This document shows, piece by piece, positions 45,084 through 54,745 of a DNA stretch of 64,000 nucleotides. A program made the position numbers and the translations under genes. Below the pieces are notes generated by a model, which searched no databases, was not told where the DNA came from, and saw nothing but the letters and a program-made list of their open reading frames with translations. Source of the stretch: UBA1858 sp965262455 (GTDB taxonomy: Bacteria; Pseudomonadota; Gammaproteobacteria; UBA4575); contig CBDHFH010000008.1 in NCBI GenBank assembly GCA_965262455.1, positions 1,240,001-1,304,000 of the forward strand. The letters run 5' to 3'. Numbering within the stretch: position 1 is the first letter of the stretch; each line of letters begins with the position of its first letter.

Positions 45084-46040
45084 TTAATCCTTGTAAACCC
45101 CATAGGAAGTCAGGCGCTCATAGCGTGCTTCGACAAGGTCATTGACATTCATGCTGGTAAGTCGATTTAAGTTCTCTTCCAAGGAAGCACGCATATTTTC
45201 ACTGGTAGTATCCAGATCACGATGCGCCCCACTCATAGGTTCCTTAATCACTTCATCCACCAAATTTAATTCATACAAACGATCTGAGGTAATGCCTAAT
45301 GTTTCTGCTGCATCCTCAGCTTTGTCGGCATTCTTCCATAAGATGGAAGCACATCCTTCAGGGGAAATCACGGAATATGTGCTATAACTCAACATCGATA
45401 AGTGATCACCTACGCCAATGGCTAACGCCCCCCCTGAACCGCCTTCACCAATGACGTTGCATATAATAGGTGTTTTGAGTTCAGCCATGCGATATAAATT
45501 ATGCGCAATCGCTTGCGCTTGTCCACGCTCTTCAGCACCCACTCCTGGATAGGCACCAGGTGTGTCGATAAAAGTAATAATGGGCATTTGAAATTTTTCT
45601 GCCATTTCCATGATGCGTAATGCTTTACGATAGCCTTCCGGACGCGGCATACCAAAATTTCTTTTTAAATTTTCTTTTGTATTACGCCCTTTTTGATGGC
45701 CGACCATTGCCACTGAGCGTCCATCAAATTTAGCGATGCCACAAATGATTGCTGCATCATCTGAATATGCCCGATCACCATGCAATTCTTCAAAATCAGT
45801 AAATAACTTTTCAACGTAATCAAGTGTGTAAGGTCGTCGAGGGTGACGTGCAATTTGCGCAACCTGCCAGGCCGATAAGTCTTTGTATATAGATTCAGTA
45901 AGTGTGCGACTTTTCGCCTCTAACTTGGCAATTTCATCTCCAAGTTGCATTTCATTGTCTGACTCAACACGACGCAACTCGTTAATCTTTGCTTCTAATT
46001 CAGCAATGGGTTGTTCAAATTCTAAATAATCAGTAACCAT
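45084..46040 (-). CDS. accA: Acetyl-CoA carboxylase carboxyltransferase subunit alpha
   Basis: Alpha part of the carboxyltransferase that makes malonyl-CoA for fatty acid synthesis, working with AccD. Motifs DYLEFEQPIAELE, RHPRRPYTLDYV, GHQKGRNTKENLKRNFGMP, PIITFIDTPGAYPGVGAEERG and GEGGSGGALAIG are intact. 318 residues, matching the family. It follows dnaE by 84 bases. Confidence 0.98.
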   Translation of the reverse strand: MVTDYLEFEQPIAELEAKINELRRVESDNEMQLGDEIAKLEAKSRTLTESIYKDLSAWQVAQIARHPRRPYTLDYVEKLFTDFEELHGDRAYSDDAAIICGIAKFDGRSVAMVGHQKGRNTKENLKRNFGMPRPEGYRKALRIMEMAEKFQMPIITFIDTPGAYPGVGAEERGQAQAIAHNLYRMAELKTPIICNVIGEGGSGGALAIGVGDHLSMLSYSTYSVISPEGCASILWKNADKAEDAAETLGITSDRLYELNLVDEVIKEPMSGAHRDLDTTSENMRASLEENLNRLTSMNVNDLVEARYERLTSYGVYKD

Positions 46041-46124
46041 AGGCCTATATGATCATGAAACCATTAAGTTTTCCGCATTATAGTCGCACTGGAAAATGAT
46101 TGCAGAAAAGTTATTCTACGTGTC

Positions 46125-49100
46125 TCAGTAAACCACACGCGTACTATCGACACCCTTAAGACTGGCAAGTTGAGTAAGCAATGCACGTTCAGGGACAACA
46201 CTCCAAGGCGCGCCTAATTGAAATTTCGCTTGGCCCTGAGCCGTTTGATATTGAATCAATACCTTACAATTCCCATCACAGTATGGCTTAAGCGTATCCT
46301 CTAGTTCTGTCACTAATGTCGGGCGTCTGTCTGCCGCATTAATATGAATAATTATCCCTTTACCATAGTCCACACGCGCATCATCCAGGCGTGTAATTTG
46401 TTTAGCTCTGACTCGCGGTTTGCCATTGTAATCGTCAATACTTATGGCGCCTTCAACGATCAAAATTTGATCTTTTACCAAATGATGTTTGAATTGACTA
46501 TAAGCATCAGCAAACACTGCAACATGTATGCGTGCGGTATTATCATCTAATGTCAGGAATGCGATTCGCCCTGAAGGACTATTACGTAAGCGCATATCCA
46601 TTAACAATCCGCCCACCTTAACCAAGTTGGCCTCTTTGTTACGATAATTTGATTCAACCGGAGCAATGGGTTGGCTTAAGCGTTCACGTAATGTTTTACC
46701 AACAATACTGACTAATTCACCTCTATACTGGTCCACAGGATGCCCGGAAAAATATAACCCTAAGGTTTCCCTTTCTGCCGCAAGCAAGGTATCGCTATCC
46801 CACTCGGGCTGTTCATCGATCACACCCTCTTTCGCTATCACTTGCCCGCCACCAAACATATCGTCTTGTCCAATATTATCATTGCGGTGATGTTGTTCGG
46901 CCGTTTGCATTGCACGTGGGAGATGGTGCATTAAAGTAGCACGTGTGTGATTAAACTCATCCATCGCACCAGAGCGAATCATCGCCTCCATACTCCGACG
47001 ATTAAATTTTTGAGTTTCTAATCGCATGCAAAAGTCATTTAATGATTGATACTCGCCATGTTGATTACGTTCATTGACTAATGCATCTATTGCAGTTTCA
47101 CCAACACCTTTGATTGCACCCAGCCCATAAACAATTTGCTGTTGGTCTGTCACGGTAAAACTGTAACAAGATTTATTTACATTAGGAGATAACACCTTCA
47201 AGTCCATGCTGTTACATTCTTCCCGTAAATGAACAACTTTATCCGTGTTGTCCATATCTGCCGACAGCACTGACGCCATGAATTCAGCTGGATAATGCGC
47301 TTTTAGCCAAGCAGTCTGATAGGACAACATGGCATAAGCGACCGAGTGTGATTTATTAAAGCCATAACCTGCAAACTTTTCCATCAAATCAAAAATATAA
47401 TTCGCATTTGACTCATCGACGTCTCTTTCTGTCGCACCTTTAACAAAAATGGCCCGTTGTTTTGCCATTTCTTCAGGTTTCTTTTTGCCCATTGCTCGAC
47501 GCAATAAGTCCGCACCCCCTAAAGAATATCCAGCAAGTATTTGTGCAATCTGCATCACTTGCTCTTGGTATAAAATGACGCCATATGTTTCATTAAGAAT
47601 GGCTTCTAATTTAGGGTGCGGGTATTCGACACGGGCGCCATGCTTGCGATCAATAAAATCGTCCACCATGCCTGACTGCAAAGGACCTGGACGATACAAA
47701 GCAACTAGCGCCACAATATCCTCAAACTTATCCGGCTTAAGGCGGCCTAAAATATCTTTCAGTCCATCCGATTCAAGCTGAAAAACTGCTGTCGTTTGCT
47801 GGTTTTGTAATAAGGTATACGTCGCTTCATCATCAAGCGGCAAAGCATTGAGAATCACTGGCGGCTGGTTATCTTTACTTAAGCGTACATTCACTTTCTC
47901 AAGTGTGCGATCAATAATGGTTAACGTACGCAAACCAAGAAAATCAAATTTCACCAGGCCAATGGCTTCAACATCATCTTTATCTAATTGCGTTACGACA
48001 TTGGCACCACCAGCTTCACAATAAAGCGGCGTGAAATCGGTAAGCTGTGAGGGCGCAATAACGACACCTCCTGCGTGTTTACCCGCATTACGCGCCAAGC
48101 CTTCCAGTTGCAGCGCCATATCAATGAGTGTTTTAACTTCCTCTTCTTCATCGACCATTTGCTTAAAGTCTTTTTCGCGCTCGAGTGCTTTAGCTAGCGT
48201 CATGCCCACTTCAAACGGCACCATCTTGGCAATACGATCAACAAATCCATATGGATGCCCGAGTACACGCCCCACATCACGCACCACCGCTTTGGCTGCC
48301 ATGGTGCCATACGTGATAATTTGACTGACCTTTTCCCGGCCATAGCGTTTAGCCACATAGTCAATCACGCGATCACGGCCAGCCATACAAAAGTCAATAT
48401 CAAAATCCGGCATAGAGACGCGTTCTGGATTCAGAAAACGCTCGAATAACAATTCATATTGAAGCGGGTCTATGTCTGTAATTCCCAATACATAAGCCAC
48501 CAGCGAGCCGGCCCCGGATCCACGTCCCGGGCCTACAGGTACTCCATTGTTGCGCGCCCATTTAGTAAAGTCGGAGACAATTAAGAAATACCCCGAGTAG
48601 CCCATTCGCTCAATCACATCGAGTTCAATACTCAATCGTTCTTGATAGGCAATCGTATCTACTTCATCACGTATTGATTTTATTGCATCTAATCTGGTCT
48701 CTAAGCCCTGCTGTGATTGTTCGCGTAAAAATTCATCTGTCGTTAACTCTCCGGTAGGAAATTCCGGCAACACATTTTTGCCAAACTCCAGGCGCACATT
48801 ACAGCGCTTAGCTATTTCGAGACTATTGGTAATAGCTGCAGGCACATCGGCAAATAATGTGACCATTTCTTCAACTGGACGAAGATATTGTTGTTCGCTA
48901 TAAGCACGTGGTCGTCGAGGATCAGACAACACGCGACCTTGGTTAATGCACACTCTCACTTCATGAGCTTCATACTCTTGCTCAGTAAGAAAACGTATGT
49001 CATTGGTCGCCACCACAGGTAATTCATGTTGGCCGGCCAACTCGAGTGCCGCTTGATTGTAAGCTTCTTCGTTATCGCGGCCAGTCCTTTGTAGTTCAAT

Positions 49101-49595
49101 ATAGTAGCGGCCACTAAAATGCTGCTGCCATTGCTGAATACATTGCTCAATGCGATTTGCATCCTGCTTGGCTATCAATTTACCTAAGTCACCTTCTCTG
49201 CCACCTGACAGCACTAACAAGCCATCATTCAATTCATCAACCCACTCACGATTTACAGTCGGTTGCCCACCTTGCTGACCATCAAGGTATGCACGCGTTA
49301 ATAACTCCGTTAAATGTTTATAGCCGACGTTATTCATACATAACAAGACAATGCGATAACGTTCTTGTAGTGTCTTATCCATGACCAGAACATCCGCACC
49401 AATGATTGGTTTAAGACCATGCGCAATTGCGGAACGATAAAATTTAACCAAGGCGAATAAATTAGAAAAATCAGTCAACGCAACCGCAGGCATATGTAAT
49501 ACAGAAGCACGCTTCATTAATGCAGGAATACGTACTAAACCATCGATGATGGAATATTCACTATGAAGTCTTAAATGAACGAATTGCGCAGTCAT
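46125..49595 (-). CDS. dnaE: DNA polymerase III subunit alpha
   Basis: Replicative polymerase. The N-terminal PHP domain begins FVHLRLHSEYSIIDGL; catalytic acidic residues are in PDFDIDFC near 400; GPGRGSGAGSLVAY precedes. The helix-hairpin-helix (GLGAIKGVGETAIDAL), an OB domain (VGGLLMDMRLRNS) and the C-terminal domain follow. 1156 residues, the usual DnaE1 length. The start overlaps the rnhB stop by 4 bases, giving the conserved rnhB-dnaE-accA order. Confidence 0.98.
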   Translation of the reverse strand: MTAQFVHLRLHSEYSIIDGLVRIPALMKRASVLHMPAVALTDFSNLFALVKFYRSAIAHGLKPIIGADVLVMDKTLQERYRIVLLCMNNVGYKHLTELLTRAYLDGQQGGQPTVNREWVDELNDGLLVLSGGREGDLGKLIAKQDANRIEQCIQQWQQHFSGRYYIELQRTGRDNEEAYNQAALELAGQHELPVVATNDIRFLTEQEYEAHEVRVCINQGRVLSDPRRPRAYSEQQYLRPVEEMVTLFADVPAAITNSLEIAKRCNVRLEFGKNVLPEFPTGELTTDEFLREQSQQGLETRLDAIKSIRDEVDTIAYQERLSIELDVIERMGYSGYFLIVSDFTKWARNNGVPVGPGRGSGAGSLVAYVLGITDIDPLQYELLFERFLNPERVSMPDFDIDFCMAGRDRVIDYVAKRYGREKVSQIITYGTMAAKAVVRDVGRVLGHPYGFVDRIAKMVPFEVGMTLAKALEREKDFKQMVDEEEEVKTLIDMALQLEGLARNAGKHAGGVVIAPSQLTDFTPLYCEAGGANVVTQLDKDDVEAIGLVKFDFLGLRTLTIIDRTLEKVNVRLSKDNQPPVILNALPLDDEATYTLLQNQQTTAVFQLESDGLKDILGRLKPDKFEDIVALVALYRPGPLQSGMVDDFIDRKHGARVEYPHPKLEAILNETYGVILYQEQVMQIAQILAGYSLGGADLLRRAMGKKKPEEMAKQRAIFVKGATERDVDESNANYIFDLMEKFAGYGFNKSHSVAYAMLSYQTAWLKAHYPAEFMASVLSADMDNTDKVVHLREECNSMDLKVLSPNVNKSCYSFTVTDQQQIVYGLGAIKGVGETAIDALVNERNQHGEYQSLNDFCMRLETQKFNRRSMEAMIRSGAMDEFNHTRATLMHHLPRAMQTAEQHHRNDNIGQDDMFGGGQVIAKEGVIDEQPEWDSDTLLAAERETLGLYFSGHPVDQYRGELVSIVGKTLRERLSQPIAPVESNYRNKEANLVKVGGLLMDMRLRNSPSGRIAFLTLDDNTARIHVAVFADAYSQFKHHLVKDQILIVEGAISIDDYNGKPRVRAKQITRLDDARVDYGKGIIIHINAADRRPTLVTELEDTLKPYCDGNCKVLIQYQTAQGQAKFQLGAPWSVVPERALLTQLASLKGVDSTRVVY

Positions 49596-50206
49596 TTAAT
49601 CAACTTGGCAACTGGCTTGAAGCTCTTGCGGTGATGCTGACAGGGACCACATCGTCTCAATGCATCTACATGGTCACTTGTCGGGTAGCCTTTATGTTTA
49701 GCAAAGCCATAATCAGGATAATCTTCATGCATCTCACACATTTCATTATCTCGGGAGACTTTAGCTATGATCGAAGCCGCACTGATAGCAGGAACATACA
49801 TATCGCCTTTGATAATTGCATAAGAACGCACTGCTAACACTGGACTAAATTTTCCATCCACAAGTGCAACTTCAGGCATGAAATCTAATGCATCATAGGC
49901 ACGCCGCATGGCTAGTAGACTGGCATAAAATATATTGTATTGATCGATTTCTGCAACCTCACAACGACCTAACGACCAAGCCAGCGCATACTGCTTGATT
50001 TGCGCGCATAACAGTTCACGTTTGTGTTTACTAAGTTGCTTGGAATCATTCAACTCAGACCAGTCATGGCGATCGCCAAGTACCACCGCTGCTGCAATGA
50101 CTGGACCAGCGAGTGGACCACGGCCCACTTCATCGATACCCACACACGTATTTGGATCCACAGAAAGATCCGAAATTTCAACCACATTAGAATGCTTTTT
50201 AATCAA
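49592..50206 (-). CDS. rnhB: Ribonuclease HII
   Basis: Removes ribonucleotides from RNA-DNA hybrids. The active-site D25-E26 are in GIDEVGRGPLAGPV, and LVDGK carries the next Asp near 116. It uses TTG 50206 as start, since no in-frame ATG occurs before the conserved core; 204 residues result. In many gammaproteobacteria lpxB sits directly upstream on the same strand; here lpxB has instead moved to the divergent gnnA-gnnB cluster. Confidence 0.95.
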   Translation of the reverse strand: MIKKHSNVVEISDLSVDPNTCVGIDEVGRGPLAGPVIAAAVVLGDRHDWSELNDSKQLSKHKRELLCAQIKQYALAWSLGRCEVAEIDQYNIFYASLLAMRRAYDALDFMPEVALVDGKFSPVLAVRSYAIIKGDMYVPAISAASIIAKVSRDNEMCEMHEDYPDYGFAKHKGYPTSDHVDALRRCGPCQHHRKSFKPVAKLIK

Positions 50207-50301
50207 GTTCTTGTATTAATCAACAATGCCTAAATTTAGTCCACATAAAAGGACGGGAGGACGTATACTGCGAACTTTTCATAATACAGAATTTTAGTTG
50301 A

Positions 50302-51231
50302 ATGGGAATTGTGAATATTGCAGTGATTGGCGTGGGCTATTTAGGTAAATTTCACGCACAAAAATATCAAGCTTTAGACAATTGTAATCTGGTCGCACTG
50401 ATTGACAGTCATGAGGAAACACTCGCTAGCATCGCTGCTGACTATCCGCATACGCACACAGGCAGTGACTATCATGTTGTCACTGAACAGGTAGATGCGG
50501 TCAGTATTGTCACCTCCACGCCTTCACATTATGAAATAGCAAAACATTTTATATCGCATGGAAAACATGTATTACTTGAAAAGCCCATAACCACCACAGT
50601 CGAACAAGCACAGGAACTCATTCATTTAGCTAACTCACATAAAGTGATTCTTCAAGTTGGACATATCGAACGATTTAACCCCACCGTGTTAGCCATGGAT
50701 GAGCATATGCAACAACCCAAATTTATCGAATCTGAACGACTGGCACCGTTTAAAGCACGCGGTACCGATGTCAGTGTTGTACTCGACCTGATGATTCACG
50801 ATATTGATATTATTCTTAGCATAGTGCATTCAGATATAGAATCAATTCAAGCCTCGGGTATGTGTGTACTGTCTGACGATATTGATATTGCTAACGCACG
50901 TATCACGTTCTGCAATAAATGCGTAGCTAATGTCACTGCAAGCCGTGTAAGCAATAAAAGCGAACGCAAACTACGTTTATTTCAAAATAATGCTTATTTT
51001 TCTGCTGATTTAGCCAATCATGAATTAAAAATTTATACTCGTGAAGATAATCAAATAAAGTCACGCAGTGATAAATTTGAAAAATCCGATGCATTACTTG
51101 CCGAAGTAACACATTTCATTAACTGCATAGAAAAAAACTCACAGCCACTCGTGACAGGTGAAGATGGTTTACGCGCTTTAAATACCGCAGACCAGATTAC
51201 TAATACAATTCAAATACATAACGCAAACTAA
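50302..51231 (+). CDS. gnnA: Probable UDP-N-acetylglucosamine 3-dehydrogenase GnnA
   Basis: Gfo/Idh/MocA oxidoreductase. The nucleotide loop GVGYLG is at 10-15, the family EKP triad at 93-95, and GHIERFNP at 120-127 with H166 in DLMIHDIDI. GnnA of Acidithiobacillus ferrooxidans oxidises the 3-hydroxyl of UDP-GlcNAc so GnnB can aminate it. Assignment depends on the family, the immediately following DegT aminotransferase (one base away) and lpxB next, facing lpxA. A role in another amino sugar pathway is the main alternative. 309 residues, first gene of a three-gene operon. Confidence 0.85.
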   Translation: MGIVNIAVIGVGYLGKFHAQKYQALDNCNLVALIDSHEETLASIAADYPHTHTGSDYHVVTEQVDAVSIVTSTPSHYEIAKHFISHGKHVLLEKPITTTVEQAQELIHLANSHKVILQVGHIERFNPTVLAMDEHMQQPKFIESERLAPFKARGTDVSVVLDLMIHDIDIILSIVHSDIESIQASGMCVLSDDIDIANARITFCNKCVANVTASRVSNKSERKLRLFQNNAYFSADLANHELKIYTREDNQIKSRSDKFEKSDALLAEVTHFINCIEKNSQPLVTGEDGLRALNTADQITNTIQIHNAN

Positions 51232-51232
51232 T

Positions 51233-52336
51233 ATGAATACAAAACCCATCCCTATGGTTGATTTGCACACGCAATATCAAACATTAAAAGATGATATTCA
51301 AAAAGCCCTCAATGCAGCTCTTGAAAGCACTGCATTTATTATGGGGCCGAACGTACATGCACTAGAAGATGAAATTTCTGAATACTTAAATATCAAACAT
51401 TCAATTAGTTGTGCTTCTGGAACCGATGCATTACATCTGGCATTACTGGCTCTCGGCATAGGGCCAGGAGACGAAGTAATTGCACCCTCATTCACATTTG
51501 CAGCGACTGCTGAAGCAATTCGCTATGTAGGCGCCACGCCAGTGTTTATCGACATTAATTCGCAGTCATTAAATTTAGATCCAGGCTTAATTAAACGAGC
51601 AATCAATAATAATACTCGCGCGATTATCGCCGTGCATTTATTCGGCCTGAGTGCTGAAATAGATGAAATAAAATCAATCATTGATGATCAGGAGATTTTT
51701 GTTATAGAGGACTGCGCACAATCGTTTGGTGCCACCTACAAAAATCGCAAAACAGGCACCCTGGGAGATATCAGTTGCTATAGCTTCTTCCCAAGCAAAA
51801 ACTTAGGATGTTATGGCGATGGTGGCATGGTATGCACAAATCATGATGAACTTGCAGAAAAATTAAAACTATTGCGCAATCATGGCAGCCCAAAAAGATA
51901 CGAGCATACGATTATTGGCTACAACAGCCGACTTGATGAAATCCAAGCCGCTATTCTACGTATTAAATTAAAACATATTGACGTTTACAACCAAAGACGT
52001 CATGAAAATGCCAATCACTATACTGACGCATTAAAGTCAATTGGCTTTGAAACGCCAAACGAATCACCGCACAGCATACATGTGTATCATCAATATACTT
52101 TGCAACACTCAAAACGCGACAAAATCATCCAGGCCCTCAGTGATGCCAATATTGCTTCAGCCATTTATTATCCCAAAGGCTTGCACCAACAAGTTGCATT
52201 CACCGAAGGCAAACAAGCCATTACATTGCCTATCACAGAGCAGGTGTCAGACACATGCTTCTCATTACCGATGTATCCTGAATTATCTTCTGAGCAAATA
52301 AAGAAAATAATTAATACATGCAAAGCGGCCATTTAG
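51233..52336 (+). CDS. gnnB: Probable UDP-GlcNAc3N transaminase GnnB
   Basis: DegT/DnrJ/EryC1 PLP aminotransferase of 367 residues. The PLP lysine is K189 in SFFPSKNLGCYGDGG; DCAQSFGA and the N-terminal SGTDALHLAL fit the family. With GnnA it would convert UDP-3-keto-GlcNAc to UDP-2-acetamido-3-amino-2,3-dideoxyglucose, giving LpxA an amine acceptor. ATG lies one base after the gnnA stop, so translation is coupled; lpxB follows after 16 bases. Other sugar aminotransferases of this family cannot be excluded by sequence alone. Confidence 0.85.
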   Translation: MNTKPIPMVDLHTQYQTLKDDIQKALNAALESTAFIMGPNVHALEDEISEYLNIKHSISCASGTDALHLALLALGIGPGDEVIAPSFTFAATAEAIRYVGATPVFIDINSQSLNLDPGLIKRAINNNTRAIIAVHLFGLSAEIDEIKSIIDDQEIFVIEDCAQSFGATYKNRKTGTLGDISCYSFFPSKNLGCYGDGGMVCTNHDELAEKLKLLRNHGSPKRYEHTIIGYNSRLDEIQAAILRIKLKHIDVYNQRRHENANHYTDALKSIGFETPNESPHSIHVYHQYTLQHSKRDKIIQALSDANIASAIYYPKGLHQQVAFTEGKQAITLPITEQVSDTCFSLPMYPELSSEQIKKIINTCKAAI

Positions 52337-52352
52337 CAAAGCAACACCTAGC

Positions 52353-53468
52353 ATGAATATTGTAATGGTTGCAGGCGAGGTCTCAGGTGACTTACTAGGA
52401 GCCAAGCTAGCCAGGGCATTATATAACACCAATGAAGTCAAAAAGATTAGCGGCATAGGTGGCGCAAGTATGCGCGCGGAAAATGTAAATACTTTACATG
52501 ATGTTAGCGAAACATCTGTTGTAGGTATTGTTGAAGTCTTAAAGCATTACCCATCACTTAGAACAATTCTTGCGCATATAAAGAAACATATAAGAACCAA
52601 CAAACCTGAGCTCATCGTTCTCATTGACTACCCGGAATTCAATCTAAAGTTAGCACAATATGCCAAATCCCTCGGGATTAAAGTTTTGTTTTATGTCAGC
52701 CCTCAGGTGTGGGCTTGGCGCACAGGCAGAGTTAAAAAAATAAAGTCATGCGTAGACATGATGGCCGTGCTATTTCCTTTTGAAGTTGAATTTTATACAC
52801 AAGCCAACATTCCTGTGATCCTTGTCAGACATCCATTACTTGAGGAAATCGATCAGTATTACTCTACTGAGAAAAAACACGCCAACAACACAATGACTAT
52901 AGGTTTAGCACCTGGTAGCCGTTTGAATGAAATAAAAAAATTATTCCCCGTCATGATTAATGCTGCAAAGCTACTCTCAGAAGATCATGAAAGTATTCGC
53001 TTCATATGTCCTGTTGCCCCGGGTGTCGATATCTCGGTGCTGGAGTCATTCAATGATCCACAAATCCAGATAGATTATATTAAGGATAATTTTTATCAGG
53101 CGATTGATGCATGCGATGTTATTGCAATATCATCGGGGACCGCCACATTGCAAACAGCACTGATGGGCAAAGCCATGGTGGTTATATACAAGATCTCACC
53201 AATCACATACAAACTATTTGGTCATTTGGTGAAAGTTCAGCATATATCGCTGGCTAATATTATTTTACAACGTCGCGCATACACCGAACTAGTGCAAGGT
53301 AAAGCGACACCGCAAAACTTATACTCAGCATTAACTGAACTCATTAGTGATGCAGAAACACGCTCAAAAAGTCTATCTTATCGCGATGAGATATATAATG
53401 AACTGGATTCTGGTATCAACTCGGAACAGCTCGCCGCTAAAGCAATTCTTCTGGCAAAACAGACTTAA
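52353..53468 (+). CDS. lpxB: Lipid-A-disaccharide synthase
   Basis: Joins UDP-diacyl-glucosamine and lipid X to form the beta-1,6 disaccharide of lipid A at the inner membrane. VAGEVSGDLLGAKLARAL, ISGIGGASMRAE, LIDYPEFNLKLA, FYVSPQVWAWR and SSGTATLQTALMGKAMV are intact. 371 residues. In most gammaproteobacteria lpxB follows lpxA on the same strand; here it belongs to the divergent gnnA-gnnB operon and its 3' end overlaps the 3' end of lpxA by 4 bases. Confidence 0.96.
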   Translation: MNIVMVAGEVSGDLLGAKLARALYNTNEVKKISGIGGASMRAENVNTLHDVSETSVVGIVEVLKHYPSLRTILAHIKKHIRTNKPELIVLIDYPEFNLKLAQYAKSLGIKVLFYVSPQVWAWRTGRVKKIKSCVDMMAVLFPFEVEFYTQANIPVILVRHPLLEEIDQYYSTEKKHANNTMTIGLAPGSRLNEIKKLFPVMINAAKLLSEDHESIRFICPVAPGVDISVLESFNDPQIQIDYIKDNFYQAIDACDVIAISSGTATLQTALMGKAMVVIYKISPITYKLFGHLVKVQHISLANIILQRRAYTELVQGKATPQNLYSALTELISDAETRSKSLSYRDEIYNELDSGINSEQLAAKAILLAKQT

Positions 53469-54259
53469 CGCACAGTGCCTCTTTGGCTTGATTCTATAAA
53501 ATTTGCAAACAGTTTAACTTCTTCAAATTGTTCGATTAAATCCTGCACCTTTGCAAAGCGTTCAGCATGAGTCCCTTTTGAGACTATCAATGCTTTATAC
53601 GCCTGATGAAGGGCCTGAATTACCTCTTCACTAAACTCTCTACGTCGCAAGCCTTCTTTATTCAATCCAAATGCTTTGGCCAAATTACCAGAGGCCATTG
53701 TATACGGCGGCAAGTCTTTATTCAGTGCCGTTCCCATGCCGCAAAATGCATGAGCACCTATGTGACAGAATTGATGAACAAGAGTGAAACCACCTAACAC
53801 GACATGATCGTCTACGTGCACATGTCCTGCCAAGGTAGCACCATTAGAAAATATTGTATGATTACCAATGACACAATCATGAGCGATATGCACATAAGCC
53901 ATGACCCAATTATCATCACCTATAATAGTTGCATTATTATCAGCACTTGTTCCACGATTGATTGTGCAAAATTCTCGAATTGTGTTGTTATTACCTATAA
54001 TGAGCTGACTCTGCTCACCAGCAAATTTTTTATCTTGGGGAACTTCTCCGATAGAGCAAAATTGAAAAATTTGATTATCAGCACCTATTTTGGTTGGACC
54101 TTGCAGGACAACATGAGGACCTAAAGATGTTCGGTCGCCGATTTCTACATGCGCCCCTATGACCGAATATGCGCCAACGGAAACGTCAGCTCCAATCTTT
54201 GCGCTTGGGTCTATAATTGCAGTCGAGTGAATACCCACATTACTTCCATTGTGCAGCAT
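53465..54259 (-). CDS. lpxA: Acyl-ACP--UDP-sugar O/N-acyltransferase LpxA
   Basis: First lipid A step, a left-handed beta-helix trimer with many hexapeptide repeats. Numbered from ATG 54259 (264 residues), the catalytic base is H127 in VHIAHDC. M175 in CGMGTAL stands where E. coli has G173 and P. aeruginosa has M169, the hydrocarbon ruler, so a C10 acyl chain is predicted. N101 replaces E. coli H99. Next to gnnAB the acceptor is probably UDP-GlcNAc3N, giving an amide. An ATG at 54274, two bases after the fabZ stop, is an alternative start. Confidence 0.95.
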   Translation of the reverse strand: MLHNGSNVGIHSTAIIDPSAKIGADVSVGAYSVIGAHVEIGDRTSLGPHVVLQGPTKIGADNQIFQFCSIGEVPQDKKFAGEQSQLIIGNNNTIREFCTINRGTSADNNATIIGDDNWVMAYVHIAHDCVIGNHTIFSNGATLAGHVHVDDHVVLGGFTLVHQFCHIGAHAFCGMGTALNKDLPPYTMASGNLAKAFGLNKEGLRRREFSEEVIQALHQAYKALIVSKGTHAERFAKVQDLIEQFEEVKLFANFIESSQRGTVR

Positions 54260-54276
54260 ATCTAGACTTCTCATAT

Positions 54277-54723
54277 TTATAAGTCTTTAAACATACACTT
54301 TAGTTCCGCACTTGCTGCCAAGTCATCGCCCACATAAGCACTTGTTTCAAACAAACCAAAGTTTCGTTTCATTCTAGTTAGCTTTGAAACCAACCTCATT
54401 TGATCCCCAGGCACCACGGGTCGTTTGAATCGCGCATGCTCAATACCTACAAATAAAAATAAACTCTCATTTTCAGGTTTCAACTTAGGATCGCTAAGCA
54501 CCAGCAAGCCTGACGTTTGAGCGAGAGCTTCTAGAATTAATACACCAGGAAAAACAGGAGTAACCGGGAAATGTCCTTGGAAAAAACTTTCATTAATAGT
54601 GACATTTTTAATAGCGGTTATCGAATCCCCATGCGTGCATTGTAATACTCTGTCTACTAATAAGAAGGGATAGCGGTGAGGCAGATACTTCATCACTTCA
54701 TCAATCGACATGACTGGATCCAT
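54277..54723 (-). CDS. fabZ: 3-hydroxyacyl-ACP dehydratase FabZ
   Basis: Hot-dog-fold dehydratase of fatty acid elongation, competing with LpxA and LpxD for 3-hydroxyacyl-ACP. Catalytic H51 in GHFPVTPVFPG and E65 in LILEALAQ are present, as is LPHRYPFLLVDRV near the N-terminus. 148 residues. It lies between lpxD and lpxA, the conserved order. The small residue normally following HFP is Val here, a minor difference. Confidence 0.97.
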   Translation of the reverse strand: MDPVMSIDEVMKYLPHRYPFLLVDRVLQCTHGDSITAIKNVTINESFFQGHFPVTPVFPGVLILEALAQTSGLLVLSDPKLKPENESLFLFVGIEHARFKRPVVPGDQMRLVSKLTRMKRNFGLFETSAYVGDDLAASAELKCMFKDL

Positions 54724-54745
54724 ACTATTTTCCTTTATCCAACGC

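Noticed and set aside
47449..47781. 110-codon plus-strand ORF inside dnaE, with similar ones at 48031-48324
   Set aside because: Both are antisense to DNA polymerase III alpha coding sequence and have no independent support.
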